From: Ectopseudomonas guguanensis
GTDB taxonomy: Bacteria; Pseudomonadota; Gammaproteobacteria; Pseudomonadales; Pseudomonadaceae
Reading direction: 5' to 3'
DNA: 64,000 nt
Assembly: GCF_900104265.1 (NCBI RefSeq)
Contig: NZ_FNJJ01000018.1
Location: 19,824-83,823 of the forward strand
A program made the position numbers and the translations under genes. Below are positions 54,143 to 63,476 of this stretch, piece after piece (position 1 is the first letter of the stretch; every line of letters starts with the position of its first letter). The notes under the pieces are model-generated. The model was not told where the DNA came from. It did not search any database and saw only the letters and a program-made list of their open reading frames with translations.

Positions 54143-55702
54143 ATGAGCAAGATCATGACCGCCGCCGAAGCCGTGGCGCGTATCCAGGACAACGCCAACC
54201 TGGCCACCGGCGGCTTCGTCGGCATCGGCTTCGCCGAGCAGATCGCCATCGCCCTGGAGCAGCGTTTCCTCGCTGAGCAGGCGCCCCGCGATTTGACCCT
54301 GGTGTATGCCGCCGGGCAAGGCGACGGCAAGGGTCGCGGCCTCAACCACCTGGCCCACGAGGGCCTGGTGCGGCGGGTGATCGGCGGTCACTGGGGGCTG
54401 GTGCCGGGGCTGCAGAAGCTGGCGGTGGACAACCGCATCGAGGCCTACAACCTGCCGCAGGGGGTGATCTCCCAGCTGTTTCGCGACATCGCCGCCGGCA
54501 AGCCGGGGCAGCTGTCGCGGGTCGGCCTGGGCACCTACGTCGACCCGCGCCATGGCGGCGGCAAGCTCAATGCGCGCACCACAACCGACCTGGTGCGGCT
54601 GATGCCCATCGACGGCGAGGATTACCTGTTCTACCCGACCTTTCCCATCGACGTGGCGGTGGTGCGCGCCACCAGCGGCGACCCCGACGGCAACCTCAGT
54701 TTCGAGCGCGAGGCGCTGACCATCGAGAGCCTGGCCATCGCCATGGCCGCGCGTAACTCCGGCGGGCTGGTGATCGCCCAGGTCGAACGCATCGTCGAGC
54801 GCGGCTCGCTGAATGCGCGCGAGGTGAAGATCCCCGGCATCCTCGTGGACTGCGTGGTGCAGGCCGAACCGGCCAACCACCAGCAGACCTTCGCCACCGC
54901 CTACAACCCGGCCTTCGCTGCCGAGACGCGGGTGCCGGTGGACAGCTTGGCGCCGATGCCGCTGGACGTGCGCAAGCTGATCGCCCGCCGCGCGGCCCTG
55001 GAGCTCAAGGGCGGTGCGGTGGTCAACCTCGGCATCGGCATGCCCGAGGGCGTCGCCGCCGTGGCCGCCGAGGAAGGCGTGATCGAGCGCCTGACCCTGA
55101 CCGCCGAGCCCGGCGTGATCGGCGGCGTGCCGGCCTCGGGGCTGGACTTCGGCGCGGCGAGCAACCACAGCGCGCTGCTCGATCAGCCCTACCAATTCGA
55201 CTTCTACGACGGCGGCGGCCTGGACATCGCCTTCCTCGGCCTGGCCCAGGCCGATGCGGCGGGCAACCTCAACGTGTCGAAATTCGGCTCGCGCCTGGCG
55301 GGCGCGGGCGGTTTCATCAATATCAGCCAGAACGCCAAGCAGGTGGTGTTCGTCGGCACCTTCAGCGCCGGTGCGCAGGACATCCGCATCGAAGGCGGCC
55401 AGCTGCGCATCGTCCAGGACGGCGAGCTGCGCAAGTTCGTCGCCGAGGTGGAGCACCGCACCTTCGCCGGCCGCCTGGCTGCCGAACGCGGCCAGCCGGT
55501 GCTCTACGTCACCGAGCGCTGCGTGCTGCGCCTGAGCAGCGAAGGGCTGGAACTGATCGAAGTGGCGCCGGGTGTGGATATCCAGCGCGACATCCTCGCG
55601 CGCATGGACTTCGCCCCCATCGTGCGCCAGCCGAAGCTGATGGACGCACGGCTGTTCCGCCCCGAGCCCATCGGCCTGGCGCAGTGCCTGGAAAACCTTT
55701 GA
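54143..55702 (+). CDS. Acyl-CoA:acid CoA-transferase (YdiF-like, fused subunits)
   Basis: This 519-residue protein contains both CoA-transferase halves: N-terminal ATGGFVGIGFAEQIAIALEQ and C-terminal VVNLGIGMPEGVAAVAAEEG. The likely catalytic glutamate is E322 in TAEPGVIGGVPASG, by analogy to YdiF. ATG at 54143 starts 70 bases after the permease. It would activate an imported carboxylate to its CoA ester. A terminator follows, closing a permease-transferase operon. Confidence 0.88.
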   Translation: MSKIMTAAEAVARIQDNANLATGGFVGIGFAEQIAIALEQRFLAEQAPRDLTLVYAAGQGDGKGRGLNHLAHEGLVRRVIGGHWGLVPGLQKLAVDNRIEAYNLPQGVISQLFRDIAAGKPGQLSRVGLGTYVDPRHGGGKLNARTTTDLVRLMPIDGEDYLFYPTFPIDVAVVRATSGDPDGNLSFEREALTIESLAIAMAARNSGGLVIAQVERIVERGSLNAREVKIPGILVDCVVQAEPANHQQTFATAYNPAFAAETRVPVDSLAPMPLDVRKLIARRAALELKGGAVVNLGIGMPEGVAAVAAEEGVIERLTLTAEPGVIGGVPASGLDFGAASNHSALLDQPYQFDFYDGGGLDIAFLGLAQADAAGNLNVSKFGSRLAGAGGFINISQNAKQVVFVGTFSAGAQDIRIEGGQLRIVQDGELRKFVAEVEHRTFAGRLAAERGQPVLYVTERCVLRLSSEGLELIEVAPGVDIQRDILARMDFAPIVRQPKLMDARLFRPEPIGLAQCLENL

Positions 55703-55713
55703 GCGTGAACTCG

Positions 55714-55738
55714 CGGGCCTGAACGGGCCCGTTTTTTT
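55714..55738 (+). terminator. Rho-independent terminator
   Basis: CGGGCC / GGCCCG arms with a short loop are followed by seven Ts, 12 bases past the CoA-transferase stop. Confidence 0.88.
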
Positions 55739-55843
55739 GGCCGGCACGCGACGCTTCGCTCGCGCCATGCGCGGGCAAACAACCTGAACCATCCCCCGCC
55801 CCCTCCGTCGTAACTGCAAGACGACGAGCCAGGGAGACGGAGC

Positions 55844-58156
55844 ATGAAACCCCGATTCAAACCCTATCGTGGCCCCTCGGGCGGCTGGGGCTCGGCCTAT
55901 TCGGTGGGCAACATCCTGCTGCGCGAGCGTGCCCCGCTGACCGGCGCCATGGCCTTGCTCAGGCAGAATCGGCCGATCAGCGGCTTTGCCTGCGTCAGTT
56001 GCGCCTGGGCCAAGCCGCACCCCTCCAAACCGCTGGCCTTCTGCGAGAACGGCGCCAAGGCCACGGCCTGGGAAACCACCAGCCTGCGCTGCACCCCGGA
56101 GTTCTTCGCCCAGCACCGCCTGAGCGAGCTGCGCAACTGGAGCGATTACGACCTGGAGCAGCAGGGCCGGTTGACCCACCCGATGCGCTGGGATGCCGGC
56201 AGCGACCGTTACCTGCCCGTCAGCTGGGACGAGGCCATCGCCGAGATCGGCGCCGAGCTCAAGGCACTCGACGACCCCGATCAGGCGGTGTTCTACGCCT
56301 CCGGCCGGGCCTCGCTGGAGGCCTCCTACCTGTGGCAGCTGCTGGCCCGTCGCTTCGGCACCAACAACCTGCCGGACAGCTCCAACATGTGCCACGAGAG
56401 CACCTCGGTGGCGCTGCCGGAGAGCATCGGCGTACCGGTCGGCACCGTCACCCTCAACGACTTCGCCAAGACCGACGGCATCCTCATCTTCGGCCACAAC
56501 ACCAGCAGCAACAGCCCGCGCCTGCTGCACGACCTGGAGGCCGCGCGCGGCCGCGACGCGCCCATCCTCACCTTCAACCCGCTGCGCGAGCGCGGCCTGG
56601 AGCGCTTCACCGACCCGCAGTCGCCGACGCAGATGCTCAGCGGCCACTCCATCGTCGTCAGCACCCACTATCACCAGGTCGCCATCGGCGGCGACGTGGC
56701 GGCCATCGCCGGCATCTGCAAGGCCCTGCTGGCGCTGGACGACGAGGCGCTCGCCAGCGGCCAGCCCAGCGTGCTGGACCGCGTCTTCATCGAGCAGCAC
56801 ACCCAGGGCTTCGAGGCCTTCGAGCAAGCCGTCCGCGCTTATGCCTGGGCGGACCTGGAGCGCCGCAGCGGTCTGACCCGCGGCGCCATGGAGGGCGCGG
56901 CCAAGGTCTATGCCGGCTGCCAGCGGGTCATCGCCATCTACGGCATGGGCCTGACCCAGCATCGCCACGGCGTGACCAACATCCAGATGCTGGTCAACCT
57001 GCTGCTGATGCGCGGCAACCTGGGCAAGGAAGGCGCCGGCATCTGCCCGGTGCGCGGCCACTCCAACGTGCAGGGCCAGCGCACCGTGGGCATCACCGAG
57101 AAGGTGGCGCAGGTGCCGGTGGAGCGGCTGCGCGAGCAGTTCGCCTTCGAGGTGCCGGCAGAGGATGGCGTCAGCACCGTCGATGCCTGCGAGGGCATCA
57201 TCGCCGGGCGCATCCGCGCCTTCCTCTCGCTGGGGGGCAACTTCGTCCGCGCCGCACCGGACAGCCATCGCCTGGAACCGGCCTGGAGCAAGCTGCGCCT
57301 GACCGTGCAGATCGTCACCAAGCTCAACCGCAGTGCCCTGGTGCATGGCGAGAAGGCCTACATCCTGCCCTGTCTCGGCCGCACCGAAATGGACAGGCAG
57401 GCCAGCGGCCTGCAGTACCACACCACCGAAGACAGCACCGCCTGCATCCGTGCCTGGCAGGGGGTGGTCAAGCCGGCCGGCGAACTGCTGCGTTCGGAGC
57501 CGGCGATCATCGCCGCGCTGGCCAAGGCCACCCTGCCCGACAACCCGCTGATGAACTGGGACGCCTGGGTGGCCGACTACGGGCTGATCCGCGAGGCCAT
57601 CGCCGGCAGCTATCCGGAGATCTTCCACGACTTCAATACGCGCATGCTCGAGCCCGGCGGCTTTCACCGGCCGCTGGGGGCCAGCCAGCGGCAGTGGGCC
57701 ACCGACAGCGGCCGGGCCAATTTCGTAGTGCCCAAAACCCTGGCGATGAACGACGACGTCGAGCCGGACCCGGAGCGCCGCGACGTGCTGAACCTGATGA
57801 CGATCCGCAGCAACGACCAGTTCAACACCACGGTGTATGGCTACAACGACCGCTTCCGTGGCGTTCGCGGTACCCGCTCGGTGATTCTCATGCACCGCAA
57901 CGACATGACCCGGCTGGGGCTGAACGAGGGTGATCAGGTGCAGGCCAGCACCGCCGTGGACGATGGCGTGCCGCGCTCGGTCGGGCCGCTGCGCGTCACC
58001 CCGCACGACATACCCGAAGGCTGCTGCGCCGCCTACTACCCCGAGTGCAATGCGCTGCTGCCGCTCTGGCACCACGAGGAGAAGGCCAAGGTGCCGGCGG
58101 CCAAGTCGATCCCGGTGACCCTGCGCCGCCTGATCGCCATGGCCCAGACGCGCTAG
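55844..58156 (+). CDS. FdhF/YdeP-family molybdopterin oxidoreductase
   Basis: This 770-residue protein has an N-terminal cysteine set (C50, C53, C67 in CVSC and FCENG) and a candidate molybdenum ligand C183 in NMCHESTS. It carries the bis-MGD-binding core, including GHNTSSNSPRL and RGHSNVQGQRTVGI, and a molydop-binding C-terminal domain (about 635-760). YdeP supports acid resistance in E. coli. Only three N-terminal cysteines are visible, so the cluster is a variant form. No signal peptide is seen, so it is cytosolic. The natural substrate is unknown. Confidence 0.86.
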   Translation: MKPRFKPYRGPSGGWGSAYSVGNILLRERAPLTGAMALLRQNRPISGFACVSCAWAKPHPSKPLAFCENGAKATAWETTSLRCTPEFFAQHRLSELRNWSDYDLEQQGRLTHPMRWDAGSDRYLPVSWDEAIAEIGAELKALDDPDQAVFYASGRASLEASYLWQLLARRFGTNNLPDSSNMCHESTSVALPESIGVPVGTVTLNDFAKTDGILIFGHNTSSNSPRLLHDLEAARGRDAPILTFNPLRERGLERFTDPQSPTQMLSGHSIVVSTHYHQVAIGGDVAAIAGICKALLALDDEALASGQPSVLDRVFIEQHTQGFEAFEQAVRAYAWADLERRSGLTRGAMEGAAKVYAGCQRVIAIYGMGLTQHRHGVTNIQMLVNLLLMRGNLGKEGAGICPVRGHSNVQGQRTVGITEKVAQVPVERLREQFAFEVPAEDGVSTVDACEGIIAGRIRAFLSLGGNFVRAAPDSHRLEPAWSKLRLTVQIVTKLNRSALVHGEKAYILPCLGRTEMDRQASGLQYHTTEDSTACIRAWQGVVKPAGELLRSEPAIIAALAKATLPDNPLMNWDAWVADYGLIREAIAGSYPEIFHDFNTRMLEPGGFHRPLGASQRQWATDSGRANFVVPKTLAMNDDVEPDPERRDVLNLMTIRSNDQFNTTVYGYNDRFRGVRGTRSVILMHRNDMTRLGLNEGDQVQASTAVDDGVPRSVGPLRVTPHDIPEGCCAAYYPECNALLPLWHHEEKAKVPAAKSIPVTLRRLIAMAQTR

Positions 58157-59119
58157 CTAGCGCATGTCGACCTTATGCCGCGCGGCATACAGGCAGATCA
58201 TCTCCATCGCCAGGGTGGCGCCGGCCAGCGCGGTGACTTCGGCATGGTCGTAGGGTGGTGCCACCTCCACCACGTCCATGCCCACCAGGTTGATGCCGCG
58301 CAGGCCGCGCAGGATCTCCAGCGCCTGGTGGCTGGATAGCCCGCCGCATACGGGCGTGCCGGTACCGGGGGCGAAGGCCGGGTCGAGGCAGTCGATATCG
58401 AAGGTCAGGTACACCGGGTGGTCGCCCACCCGTGCGCGGATGCGCTCGGCAATCTGCTCCGGCGTGCTGCGTTGCACCTCGCGGGCATCGAGTACCTGAA
58501 AGCCCATCACGTCATCGTTGGTGGTGCGCAAACCGACCTGCACCGAGCGCGCCGGGTCCACCAGGCCCTCGCGCGCGGCGTGGTAGAACATGGTGCCGTG
58601 GTCGATGCGCTGGACCTCCTCGTCCGGCCAGGTGTCGCTGTGCGCGTCGAAGTGGATCAGCGCCAGCCTGCCGTGCTTGCTGGCATGGGCCTTGAGCAGC
58701 GGGTAGCTGATGAAGTGGTCGCCGCCGAGGGTCAGCATGGCGGCGCCGGCCTCGAGGATCCGCGTGGCATGCGCCTCGATCGCCGCCGGGGTGTGCTGCG
58801 GCGTGCCGTGGTCGAAATGGCAGTCGCCGTAGTCGATGCAGGCGAGCACATCGAAGGGGTCGAACTCCCAGGGGTAATGCCGCGCCCAGGCCGACTGGAT
58901 CGAGGCGGCGCGGATCGCCCGCGGCCCGAAGCGGCTGCCGGGGCGATTGGTGGTGGCGGTGTCGAAGGGCACGCCGCTGATGACCAGGTCCACGCCATTG
59001 AGGTCGCGGGTGTAGCGCCTGCGCATGAAGCTGGTGATGCCGGCATAGGTCGGTTCGGCCGCGGTGCCGTAAAGGCTGGCGCGGGTAATGGCCTGGTCGT
59101 TGTCGAAGGCTTGGTCCAT
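58157..59119 (-). CDS. speB: Agmatinase-type ureohydrolase (SpeB family)
   Basis: This 320-residue manganese enzyme has the ureohydrolase metal ligands GGDHF (H135), FDAHSDTW (D158, H160, D162) and DIDCLDP (D241, D243). The family covers agmatinase and guanidinobutyrase/guanidinopropionase, which sequence alone does not separate. It sits downstream of a polyamine-type binding protein on the same strand and behind a divergent LysR regulator, so a guanidino- or polyamine-catabolic role is likely. It converges with the molybdoenzyme without overlap. Confidence 0.88.
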   Translation of the reverse strand: MDQAFDNDQAITRASLYGTAAEPTYAGITSFMRRRYTRDLNGVDLVISGVPFDTATTNRPGSRFGPRAIRAASIQSAWARHYPWEFDPFDVLACIDYGDCHFDHGTPQHTPAAIEAHATRILEAGAAMLTLGGDHFISYPLLKAHASKHGRLALIHFDAHSDTWPDEEVQRIDHGTMFYHAAREGLVDPARSVQVGLRTTNDDVMGFQVLDAREVQRSTPEQIAERIRARVGDHPVYLTFDIDCLDPAFAPGTGTPVCGGLSSHQALEILRGLRGINLVGMDVVEVAPPYDHAEVTALAGATLAMEMICLYAARHKVDMR

Positions 59120-59143
59120 GGGTCGGCTACTCGTTTCGGTGAT

Positions 59144-59168
59144 GTTCGCGAGCAGAGCTCGCTCCTAC
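59144..59168. repeat. Half REP variant
   Basis: GTTCGCGAGCAGAGCTCGCTCC, matching one arm of the element at 29863-29918, lies between the binding-protein stop and the ureohydrolase start. Confidence 0.75.
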
Positions 59169-59172
59169 GGGC

Positions 59173-60246
59173 TCAGTACTGGCTGCGGAAGGTGGTCCAC
59201 AGGCGGGTGCGCTGGCGCTGCTCGCGCGGACCCTGCACCTGCTCGGGGAACAGGCGCTCGCGCACCGCGGCCGGCGGGTAGATATCCGGGTCGCCGCGCA
59301 CCGCCTCGTCCAGCAGCGGCGTGGCGGCGGCATTGGCGTTGGCGAAGAACAGCGCGTTGCTCAGCTCGGCGATGGCCTCGGGCTGCAGCATGAAGTCGAT
59401 GAAGGCCCGCGCCGCCTCGGGGTTCGGCGCATCGGCGGGAATCGCCATGGTGTCGAACCAGATGAGCGTGCCCTCGCGCGGGATGCGGTAGACCACCTCG
59501 AACGGCTGCCCGGCCTCGACGGCGCGCGCGGCGGCCATGCCGGCGTCGCCGGTGTAGGTCAGCGCCAGGCACAGGCTGCCGTTGGCCAGATCGTCGATAT
59601 GCCGGGCGCTGCCGACGTAGCGCAGGTTCGCCTGCAGGCCGGCGAGCAGCGCCCGAGCAGCCTCGAGATCCTCGGCCGCATTGCTGTAGGGCGCCTTGCC
59701 CAGGTAGTTGAGGGCGATGGCGATCACCTCCTGCGGCGAGTCGAGTACGGCGATGCCGCAATCCTTGAGCTTGCTGGCGTATTCGGGCCGGAACAGCAGA
59801 TCGAGGCTGTCTAGCGCTACGCCGGGCAGACGCTGCTCCAGCGCCTGGCGGTTGAGGCCCAGCCCCACGGTGCCCCAGGTATAGGGCACGCCGAAGCGAT
59901 TGCCGGGGTCGACGCTGGCCAGCTTGGCCAGCAGCTCGGCGTCCAGATTGCCGGCATGCTTCAGCTCGCCGACCGGCTGCAGCGCCCCGGCCTGGATGGC
60001 ACGGGCCAGACCGCTGGAGGCGGGAAAGACCAGGTCGTAGCCGCTGCCGCCGGTCAGCAGCTTGCTTTCCAGCACCTCGGTGCTGTCGAAGGTGTCGTAC
60101 TTGACCCGAATGCCGGTCTCGGCCTGAAAACGCGCCAGCGCCTGCGGCGCCACGTAGTCGGCCCAGTTGTACAGGTTGAGCTGTTTCGGCTCGGCCATCA
60201 GCGGCGTGGCGATGACCAGAAGCAGCAGGCTTGCAGCGAGACGCAT
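59173..60246 (-). CDS. Polyamine-type periplasmic binding protein (PotF-like)
   Basis: This 357-residue solute-binding protein has a signal peptide (about 1-18) and a mature start EPKQLNLYNWADYVAPQALA. FDSTEVLESKLLTGGSGYDL is typical of PotF/SpuD putrescine-binding proteins. No permease or ATPase gene adjoins it, so it would have to use a transporter encoded elsewhere. It precedes the ureohydrolase gene by 53 bases. ATG at 60246 is chosen for the signal peptide. Confidence 0.88.
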   Translation of the reverse strand: MRLAASLLLLVIATPLMAEPKQLNLYNWADYVAPQALARFQAETGIRVKYDTFDSTEVLESKLLTGGSGYDLVFPASSGLARAIQAGALQPVGELKHAGNLDAELLAKLASVDPGNRFGVPYTWGTVGLGLNRQALEQRLPGVALDSLDLLFRPEYASKLKDCGIAVLDSPQEVIAIALNYLGKAPYSNAAEDLEAARALLAGLQANLRYVGSARHIDDLANGSLCLALTYTGDAGMAAARAVEAGQPFEVVYRIPREGTLIWFDTMAIPADAPNPEAARAFIDFMLQPEAIAELSNALFFANANAAATPLLDEAVRGDPDIYPPAAVRERLFPEQVQGPREQRQRTRLWTTFRSQY

Positions 60247-60386
60247 GGTTCGATCCTCGGGCAGATGCGGTTGGCCGCGCCTCTCTGCGGAGGCTGGGCA
60301 TGGCGGCATGCTGCGCCCGCCGTTGCTTCTGATAAATACGAAGTGATCTACTCCAACATCGATCCTCATCAATGTATGGAGCCGCC

Positions 60387-61280
60387 ATGCTCAGCCAACT
60401 GCGCGACCTCGATCTGCAACTGCTGCGGCTGTTCGTCACCGTGGTGGAAAGCGGTGGCTTCAGCGCCGCGCAGGGCGAGCTGGGCATCGGCCAGTCGACC
60501 ATCAGCACGCAGATGGCCAAGCTGGAAACGCGCCTGGGTTTTCGCCTGTGCGAACGCGGCAAGGCCGGCTTTCGCCTGACGGCCAAGGGCGAGCAGGTGC
60601 TGGCCGCCACGCGCAAGCTGTTCACCGCCATCGAGACCTTCAAGGGCGAGGCCCAGGGCATGGCCGACAAGCTGCTCGGCGAGCTGCGCATCGGTCTGTC
60701 CGAAGCGCTGCCCGATCAGGTACTGGAGCGCCTCGGCGTGGCCATCGGGCGTTTCCGCCGGCGCAACCAGGCGGTGCAGATCGAGCTGCTCAGCGCCATG
60801 CCCGCCGAGCTGGAACGGCGTCTGCTGCAGGACCAGCTGCAACTGGCCATCGGCTACTTCTCCGGCAGCCAGACGGCGCTGGACTATCACCCGCTGTTCG
60901 ACGAGCGCCAGCGCCTGTATTGCGGCCACCAGCACCCGCTGTTCGCACGTGAGGCGCTGAGCGTCGATGACCTTCAGGGCTGCGACCGCGTCGTGCACCC
61001 CTACCGCTTCATCAGCGCCGACGAGCCCTGGCAGGGCGGCACCAGCAGCGCGCGCTGCGAGCAGGTCGAGGGCAGCCTGGCGCTGATCCTCTCCGGCGCT
61101 CACCTGGGCTATCTGCCCGAGCACATCGCCCAGCCCTGGGTGGCCCGCGGCAGCTTGCGCGCCCTGCCCGGCGACTGGGACTTCACCGTGCAGTTTCGCC
61201 TGGCCAGCCACCGCGGCCATGCGCCCAGCGAGGCGCAGAAAGCCTTCGCCGAAGATCTGCTGCGGGCGTTCGGCGCATGA
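60387..61280 (+). CDS. LysR-family transcriptional regulator
   Basis: This 297-residue regulator has an N-terminal winged helix (GGFSAAQGELGIGQSTISTQ) and a LysR substrate-binding domain. GGAG lies 5 bases before ATG 60387; ATG at 60372 is in-frame upstream. It diverges from the binding-protein/ureohydrolase pair across a 140-bp gap (60247-60386) that must contain both promoters, so it probably regulates them. Confidence 0.88.
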   Translation: MLSQLRDLDLQLLRLFVTVVESGGFSAAQGELGIGQSTISTQMAKLETRLGFRLCERGKAGFRLTAKGEQVLAATRKLFTAIETFKGEAQGMADKLLGELRIGLSEALPDQVLERLGVAIGRFRRRNQAVQIELLSAMPAELERRLLQDQLQLAIGYFSGSQTALDYHPLFDERQRLYCGHQHPLFAREALSVDDLQGCDRVVHPYRFISADEPWQGGTSSARCEQVEGSLALILSGAHLGYLPEHIAQPWVARGSLRALPGDWDFTVQFRLASHRGHAPSEAQKAFAEDLLRAFGA

Positions 61281-61358
61281 TGATGCAGGCGCCCCGCACC
61301 GGCTGAAACATCCGGGGTCTATAGTGGTTCATTCCTCACCACAGCCTCCGGAGTACAC

Positions 61359-61913
61359 ATGAGCAAGACCTACAATGTCGCCGTGCTGGTCGGCAGCCTG
61401 CGCAAGGCCTCCATCAACCGCAAGCTGGCCCTGGCGCTGGCCGACCTGGCGCCGGCCTCGCTGAATCTGGAGATCCTCGAGATCGGCGACCTGCCGCTGT
61501 ACAACGAAGACGCCGACGGCGATTCCGCTCCGGCCTCGTACGCCCCCTTTCGCAGCAAGCTCAAGGCAGCCGATGCGGTGCTGTTCATCACGCCCGAATA
61601 CAACCGCTCGATCCCCGGGGCGATGAAGAACGCCATCGACGTCGGCTCGCGCCCCTACGGCCAGAGCGGCTTCAGCGGCAAGCCCGGCGCCGTGCTCAGC
61701 GCCTCGCCAGGCGCCATCGGCGGCTTCGGTGCCAACCACCACCTACGCCAGTGCCTGGTGTTCCTCGACGTGCATGTGCTGCAGCAGCCCGAGGCCTATC
61801 TCGGCGGCGCCGGCAGCTTCTTCGACGAGAACGGCGTGCTCAGCGATGGCATCAAGCCGTTCCTGCAGAAATTCATCGACGCCTACGCCGCCTGGGTGGC
61901 CCAGCACGCCTGA
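61359..61913 (+). CDS. NADPH-dependent FMN reductase (ChrR-like)
   Basis: This 184-residue flavodoxin-like protein has VGSLRKASINRKLA and PEYNRSIPGAMKNAIDVGSR, the FMN-binding elements of the ChrR/YieF class. These reduce quinones and chromate and can protect from oxidative stress. TATAGT at 61320-61325 could be its -10. Confidence 0.9.
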   Translation: MSKTYNVAVLVGSLRKASINRKLALALADLAPASLNLEILEIGDLPLYNEDADGDSAPASYAPFRSKLKAADAVLFITPEYNRSIPGAMKNAIDVGSRPYGQSGFSGKPGAVLSASPGAIGGFGANHHLRQCLVFLDVHVLQQPEAYLGGAGSFFDENGVLSDGIKPFLQKFIDAYAAWVAQHA

Positions 61914-61989
61914 TGCGCTGCGCCGCCCGCCGGGCGGCGCCTCGTTCTGCCGATATGCCCTGATCCACGGCCTGAATGACACTGGTCAC

Positions 61990-62005
61990 TAGACCGACCG
62001 GTCTA
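61990..62005. promoter_or_regulatory. TetR operator palindrome
   Basis: TAGACCG and CGGTCTA arms with a 2-bp centre form the typical TAGACC/GGTCTA operator of LmrA/YxaF-type TetR repressors. It lies 14 bases upstream of the TetR start, likely within its promoter, implying autorepression. Confidence 0.72.
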
Positions 62006-62018
62006 CATACTCCCAGGC

Positions 62019-62597
62019 ATGACCAAGACCACTCGCGACAAACTGATCGACGCCATGATCGATGCCCTGCAGCGCAAAGGCCTGCATGGGGTCGGCCTGA
62101 GCGAACTGCTGGCGGGAGCCGGTGCGCCCAAGGGCAGCCTGTACCACCACTTTCCCGGCGGCAAGACCGAGCTGGCAGTGGCCGCCATCGAACGCATCGG
62201 CCAGCGCGCCGAGCAGGCCTTCGCCACGCTGTTCGAGCGCCAGTCCGAGCCGCTCGAAGCGCTGGCCACCTGGCTGCACGGCGCACTCGGCCAGCTGCAG
62301 GAAAGCGCCTTCGAACGCGGCTGCCCGCTGGCCACCGTCGCCCTGGAAAGCGGCCCGGAGGATCACGAAATCCGCGCGGCCCTGGCCAACGCCTTCGTCG
62401 CCATCCGCCAGGCGCTGCAGCAGCAGTTGCAACGCCATGCCTACCCGCAGCCGCAGGGCCTGGCTGCCCTGTTCGTCGCCCTCTACGAAGGAGGCCTGCT
62501 GCAGGCGCGCGTCGCCGGCAGCAGCGAGCCGCTGAAACAGGCCGCCGCCACCCTGCTCCACCTGACCCGCCAGCACCGCACGGAGTCCATGCCATGA
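62019..62597 (+). CDS. TetR-family regulator (LmrA/YxaF type)
   Basis: This 192-residue regulator has an N-terminal HTH (LSELLAGAGAPKGSLYHHFP) typical of TetR_N, and a LmrA/YxaF-like C-terminal ligand domain with RGCPLATVALES. Its stop overlaps the next ATG (ATGA at 62594-62597). It likely represses itself and the hydrolase from the operator directly upstream. Confidence 0.9.
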   Translation: MTKTTRDKLIDAMIDALQRKGLHGVGLSELLAGAGAPKGSLYHHFPGGKTELAVAAIERIGQRAEQAFATLFERQSEPLEALATWLHGALGQLQESAFERGCPLATVALESGPEDHEIRAALANAFVAIRQALQQQLQRHAYPQPQGLAALFVALYEGGLLQARVAGSSEPLKQAAATLLHLTRQHRTESMP

Positions 62598-63472
62598 ATG
62601 CGCCCATCCGCAGCGAAACCCAGCCCCTGCTCGCCCTCGACGATTATCCCCTGGCTGCCACGCGCTACTTCGCCGAGCGACCCCGCGCGCAGTTGCTGAT
62701 CGCCGGCGCCACCGGGGTGCCACAGGGGTTCTATCGGCGCTTCGCCGAGCATGCGGCCAGTCGCGGTTTCAACACCCTGACCCTGGACTACCGCGGCGTC
62801 GGCCAATCCAGACCGGCCAGCCTGCGCGGTTTCGAGATGGACTACCTGGACTGGGCTCACCTCGACCTGGCCGCCGCGGTGGATCAGCATCGGCATGCCG
62901 AACGCCCGCTGTTCATGGTCGGCCACTCCTTCGGCGGCCATGCCTTCGGCCTGCTGCCCAATCATGATCAGGTCGCCGGCTTCTACACCTTCGGCACCGG
63001 CGCCGGCTGGCATGGCTGGATGCCCAGGGCCGAGCAGGTTCGCGTGCTGGCCATGTGGCGCGTGATCGGCCCGCTGATGACACGCTACAAGGGCTACCTG
63101 GCCTGGAGCAGGCTGGGCATGGGCGAGGACCTGCCCATGGGCGTGTACCGCCAGTGGAAGCGCTGGTGCCGCTACCCGCGCTACTTCTTCGACGACCCGC
63201 AGATGCCCGGCCTGGCCGAGCGCTTCGCCCAGGTGAGCACCCCCATGGTGGCGCTCAACGCCCTGGACGACCTGTGGGCGCCGCCCGCCTCGCGCGATGC
63301 CTTCATGGCCGCCTATGTGAATGCGCCCTACCAGGCGCGCACGCTCGACTCGCAGGCCGAAGGCCTGGGCAATATCGGCCATATGGGCTACTTCCGCCCC
63401 GCCGCCCGGCGTCTGTGGGACGAGACCCTGGACTGGTTCGAGCAACTGCAGGCCGGCCGCCAGGCGGCCTGA
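62594..63472 (+). CDS. Alpha/beta hydrolase
   Basis: This 292-residue protein has a Ser-nucleophile elbow GHSFGG, an RGVGQSRP oxyanion-region motif and a C-terminal His-containing NIGHMGYF. It starts on the ATGA overlap with the TetR gene, so it is coexpressed with it. The substrate is not predictable; it resembles lysophospholipase/esterase-like hydrolases. Confidence 0.88.
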   Translation: MNAPIRSETQPLLALDDYPLAATRYFAERPRAQLLIAGATGVPQGFYRRFAEHAASRGFNTLTLDYRGVGQSRPASLRGFEMDYLDWAHLDLAAAVDQHRHAERPLFMVGHSFGGHAFGLLPNHDQVAGFYTFGTGAGWHGWMPRAEQVRVLAMWRVIGPLMTRYKGYLAWSRLGMGEDLPMGVYRQWKRWCRYPRYFFDDPQMPGLAERFAQVSTPMVALNALDDLWAPPASRDAFMAAYVNAPYQARTLDSQAEGLGNIGHMGYFRPAARRLWDETLDWFEQLQAGRQAA

Positions 63473-63476
63473 CCGC

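Noticed and set aside
53159..58075. Very long minus-strand open frame opposite the permease, CoA-transferase and molybdoenzyme genes
   Set aside because: It mirrors three clear plus-strand genes, crosses their terminator and has no family features; it is a high-GC antisense artefact.
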